Of a DNA stretch of 41,765 nucleotides, positions 39,879-41,765 are shown in pieces. The position numbers were made by a program, and so were the translations under genes. The stretch's first letter is position 1, and each line of letters starts with the position of its first letter. This stretch comes from an uncultured Planctomycetaceae bacterium (GTDB lineage: Bacteria > Planctomycetota > Planctomycetia > Pirellulales > UBA1268): assembly GCA_903877395.1 (NCBI GenBank), contig CAIRDU010000145.1, positions 1 to 41,765 on the forward strand. Reading direction: 5' to 3'. The notes below the pieces were generated by a model. That model searched no databases and was not told the DNA's origin. It saw only the letters and a program-made list of their open reading frames with translations.

Positions 39879-41027
39879 GTGGCACGTGCGGCGCTGGCAC
39901 TTGAGGATGGAACAGTTTATGTCGGCGAGTCGTTTGGTGCGACGGGAACCGTCTCGGGCGAGGTGTGCTTCAATACCTCGATGACGGGCTATCAGGAGAT
40001 TCTCACTGATCCCAGTTACCGCGGCCAGATTCTCACGATGACGGCGCCGGAGATTGGCAACTACGGCGTCAACGAGGCTGATATCGAAAGCAACAAAATT
40101 CAGCTTTCTGGATTTGTTGTGCGGCATGCTAGTCGAATCGCAAGTAATTTCACCGCTACCGATACGATCGGCGACTATCTGGCTCGGGCAGGCGTTGTGG
40201 GAATCACCGGCATCGACACCCGTGCGCTGGTACGAAGGCTGCGGGCTCGAGGCGCGATGATGGGCGTGCTCTCCAGCGAATTGTTTGAGCCAACAAAACT
40301 CGTTGAGATGGCGAAGGCTGCGCCGTCGCTGGTTGGCCGAGACCTTGTGCGAGAAGTGATGCCTACTCACGCCCGAGAGTGGCAGGAGTCGCTCGACGCA
40401 TGGTCCGTGCCACTGGTGCAGCCGTTGGAAGGGGGCGTTTTTGGAGCCTCGCCGGCGGCTCTCGCCGGTGCTGCAAAGCACGTTGTCGCGATCGACTATG
40501 GACTCAAGTGGAATATTGCTCGCCACTTGGCAAGCGCGGGCTATCGGGTGACTGTGCTGCCAGGCAACGCAACGGCTCAGGAGGTGCTCGCGCTGAAGCC
40601 CGACGGTGTTTTTCTCTCCAATGGGCCGGGCGATCCAGAGCCGCTTGAGTATGCAATCAACACCGTTCGGGATCTGATTGGGCAGGTGCCACTCTTTGGG
40701 ATCTGTCTCGGCCACCAGCTCTTGGCGCTGGCGTCCGGCGCGAAGACGTTCAAGCTCAAGTTTGGCCACCGAGGCGCCAACCAGCCAGTGATGGATTTAG
40801 CCACAGGCAAGGTCGAGATCACCTCGCAGAACCACGGCTTTGCCGTTGACGAGGCAACGTTGCCACAGACGCTTGTTGTGACGCACAGGAATCTCAACGA
40901 CGGCACGATTGAGGGCCTGCGCCACACGACGGCGAACGCCGCGAGTGTGCAATACCATCCCGAAGCTGCCGCCGGCCCGCACGACGCCGCCTACTTATTT
41001 GAGCGGTTTCGTCAGATGATGGCGTGA
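39879..41027 (+). CDS. carA: Carbamoyl-phosphate synthase small subunit
   Basis: [97 protein letters not shown] start. Confidence 0.96.
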   Translation: MARAALALEDGTVYVGESFGATGTVSGEVCFNTSMTGYQEILTDPSYRGQILTMTAPEIGNYGVNEADIESNKIQLSGFVVRHASRIASNFTATDTIGDYLARAGVVGITGIDTRALVRRLRARGAMMGVLSSELFEPTKLVEMAKAAPSLVGRDLVREVMPTHAREWQESLDAWSVPLVQPLEGGVFGASPAALAGAAKHVVAIDYGLKWNIARHLASAGYRVTVLPGNATAQEVLALKPDGVFLSNGPGDPEPLEYAINTVRDLIGQVPLFGICLGHQLLALASGAKTFKLKFGHRGANQPVMDLATGKVEITSQNHGFAVDEATLPQTLVVTHRNLNDGTIEGLRHTTANAASVQYHPEAAAGPHDAAYLFERFRQMMA

Positions 41028-41150
41028 TGGGCAATGATGGCGAAACGAATCGCCTGGATTGCACTTTGACTCCTCTCCGGGCTGGAAGGACGGGCGAGGT
41101 GCATTGCTGCTAACCCATGCTGGAGCCGGTAGATACGAAGCTTTCCCCAC

Positions 41151-41172
41151 GCTTCCAGCTAGAGCTGGAAGC
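41151..41172. repeat. 22-bp perfect inverted repeat GCTTCCAGCT-AG-AGCTGGAAGC between carA and the Cys-rich ORF
   Basis: Direct reading; TTGACA -35-like element at 41193-41198 downstream. Confidence 0.85.
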
Positions 41173-41303
41173 TGGGTACTCTGCGGATTTTTTTGACATT
41201 TCCACAGGATGTGCCAGAGTTGTGCGGAGTCGTGGCTTGCATCCCGGCTTCACCATTGAAAAAGTTTTGATGGTTTCTAGTCATTGTCACGGAGGCTCAC
41301 TTC

Positions 41304-41765
41304 ATGCTTCGTTCACGTTTGTTCTGCGGTTTCGCAGTCGCTCTGTCGCTCGTTCTTGGTGCATTCGCATCGATCGCCGATGCCGGTTTTGGCCATCACC
41401 GCCGCAACCTCGATCCAACCTGCGCAGCTCCCGAAGCTGCCTGCTGTGCCGAGGAACCCAGCTGTGCCATGGAGCCATCGTGCGGCTTTGAGCCAGACTG
41501 TGGTGCCGAGACATGCTGTCCCACAAACCCTTGCATCAAGTATCGCCACAAGCATGCCCACAAGCACAAACATGCCGCTGGCTGCTGCGAAGAGCCAACG
41601 TATGAAACGGTGCTCAACGCAACGAGCCCAGAGACATGCTGCTCGGTGTGTGTACCGGTATGCCTGCCGGTGTGCTGCCAAGGCTGCCCGTGCGAAACCT
41701 CCCGCGCCACTATTCTGGGCTGCGGTCAGGTTCGCTACGACTACGCGTGCGGCAGTTCGGTGATC
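41304..41765 (+). CDS. Cys/His-rich secreted protein, truncated by window end
   Basis: ATG 41304 with GGAGG 8 nt upstream; open to window end so absent from ORF track; MLRSRLFCGFAVALSLVLGAFASIADAGFGHHRRNLDPTCAAPEAACCAEEPSCAMEPSCGFEPDCGAETCCPTNPCIKYRHKHAHKHKHAAGCCEEP... Confidence 0.8.
   Translation, partial: MLRSRLFCGFAVALSLVLGAFASIADAGFGHHRRNLDPTCAAPEAACCAEEPSCAMEPSCGFEPDCGAETCCPTNPCIKYRHKHAHKHKHAAGCCEEPTYETVLNATSPETCCSVCVPVCLPVCCQGCPCETSRATILGCGQVRYDYACGSSVI

Overview
This 41.8-kb window is chromosomal, GC-rich DNA whose gene content looks planctomycete-like (inference from family content: H4MPT-linked formyltransferase, DUF1080, SEC-C-like/TPR protein, HTH-bearing sigma factor). I support about 31 coding regions. 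They include housekeeping genes (cysK, aminotransferase, infC-rpmI-rplT-pheS-pheT, ribD, tmk, holB, mutY, fumC, glnB, carA), regulators (a sigma-70 factor with N-terminal HTH modules and a sigma-54 activator with a degenerate receiver), and a group of large secreted or membrane-anchored proteins of unknown function. I see no CRISPR array, IS element, prophage, rRNA or tRNA. The best second-look items are: (1) a secreted-protein gene split exactly at an 11-G homopolymer, where 10 G would restore one ORF; (2) an orphan archaeal-type formylmethanofuran:H4MPT formyltransferase; (3) an NtrC-like activator without the phospho-acceptor Asp, next to glnB with a candidate -24/-12 promoter; (4) infC that can only start at a non-canonical codon (AUC proposed); (5) a sigma factor with built-in HTH modules; (6) a J-domain/LRR fusion divergent from a SurA-like protein with an internally duplicated module, with a near-perfect direct repeat between them; (7) PheT lacking the EMAP-type tRNA-binding domain; (8) a Cys/His-rich secreted ORF running off the window end that the ORF track does not list. 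I did not find a clear, self-contained novel system such as a defence island. All assignments come from reading the sequence and remembered family motifs; no database search was run.
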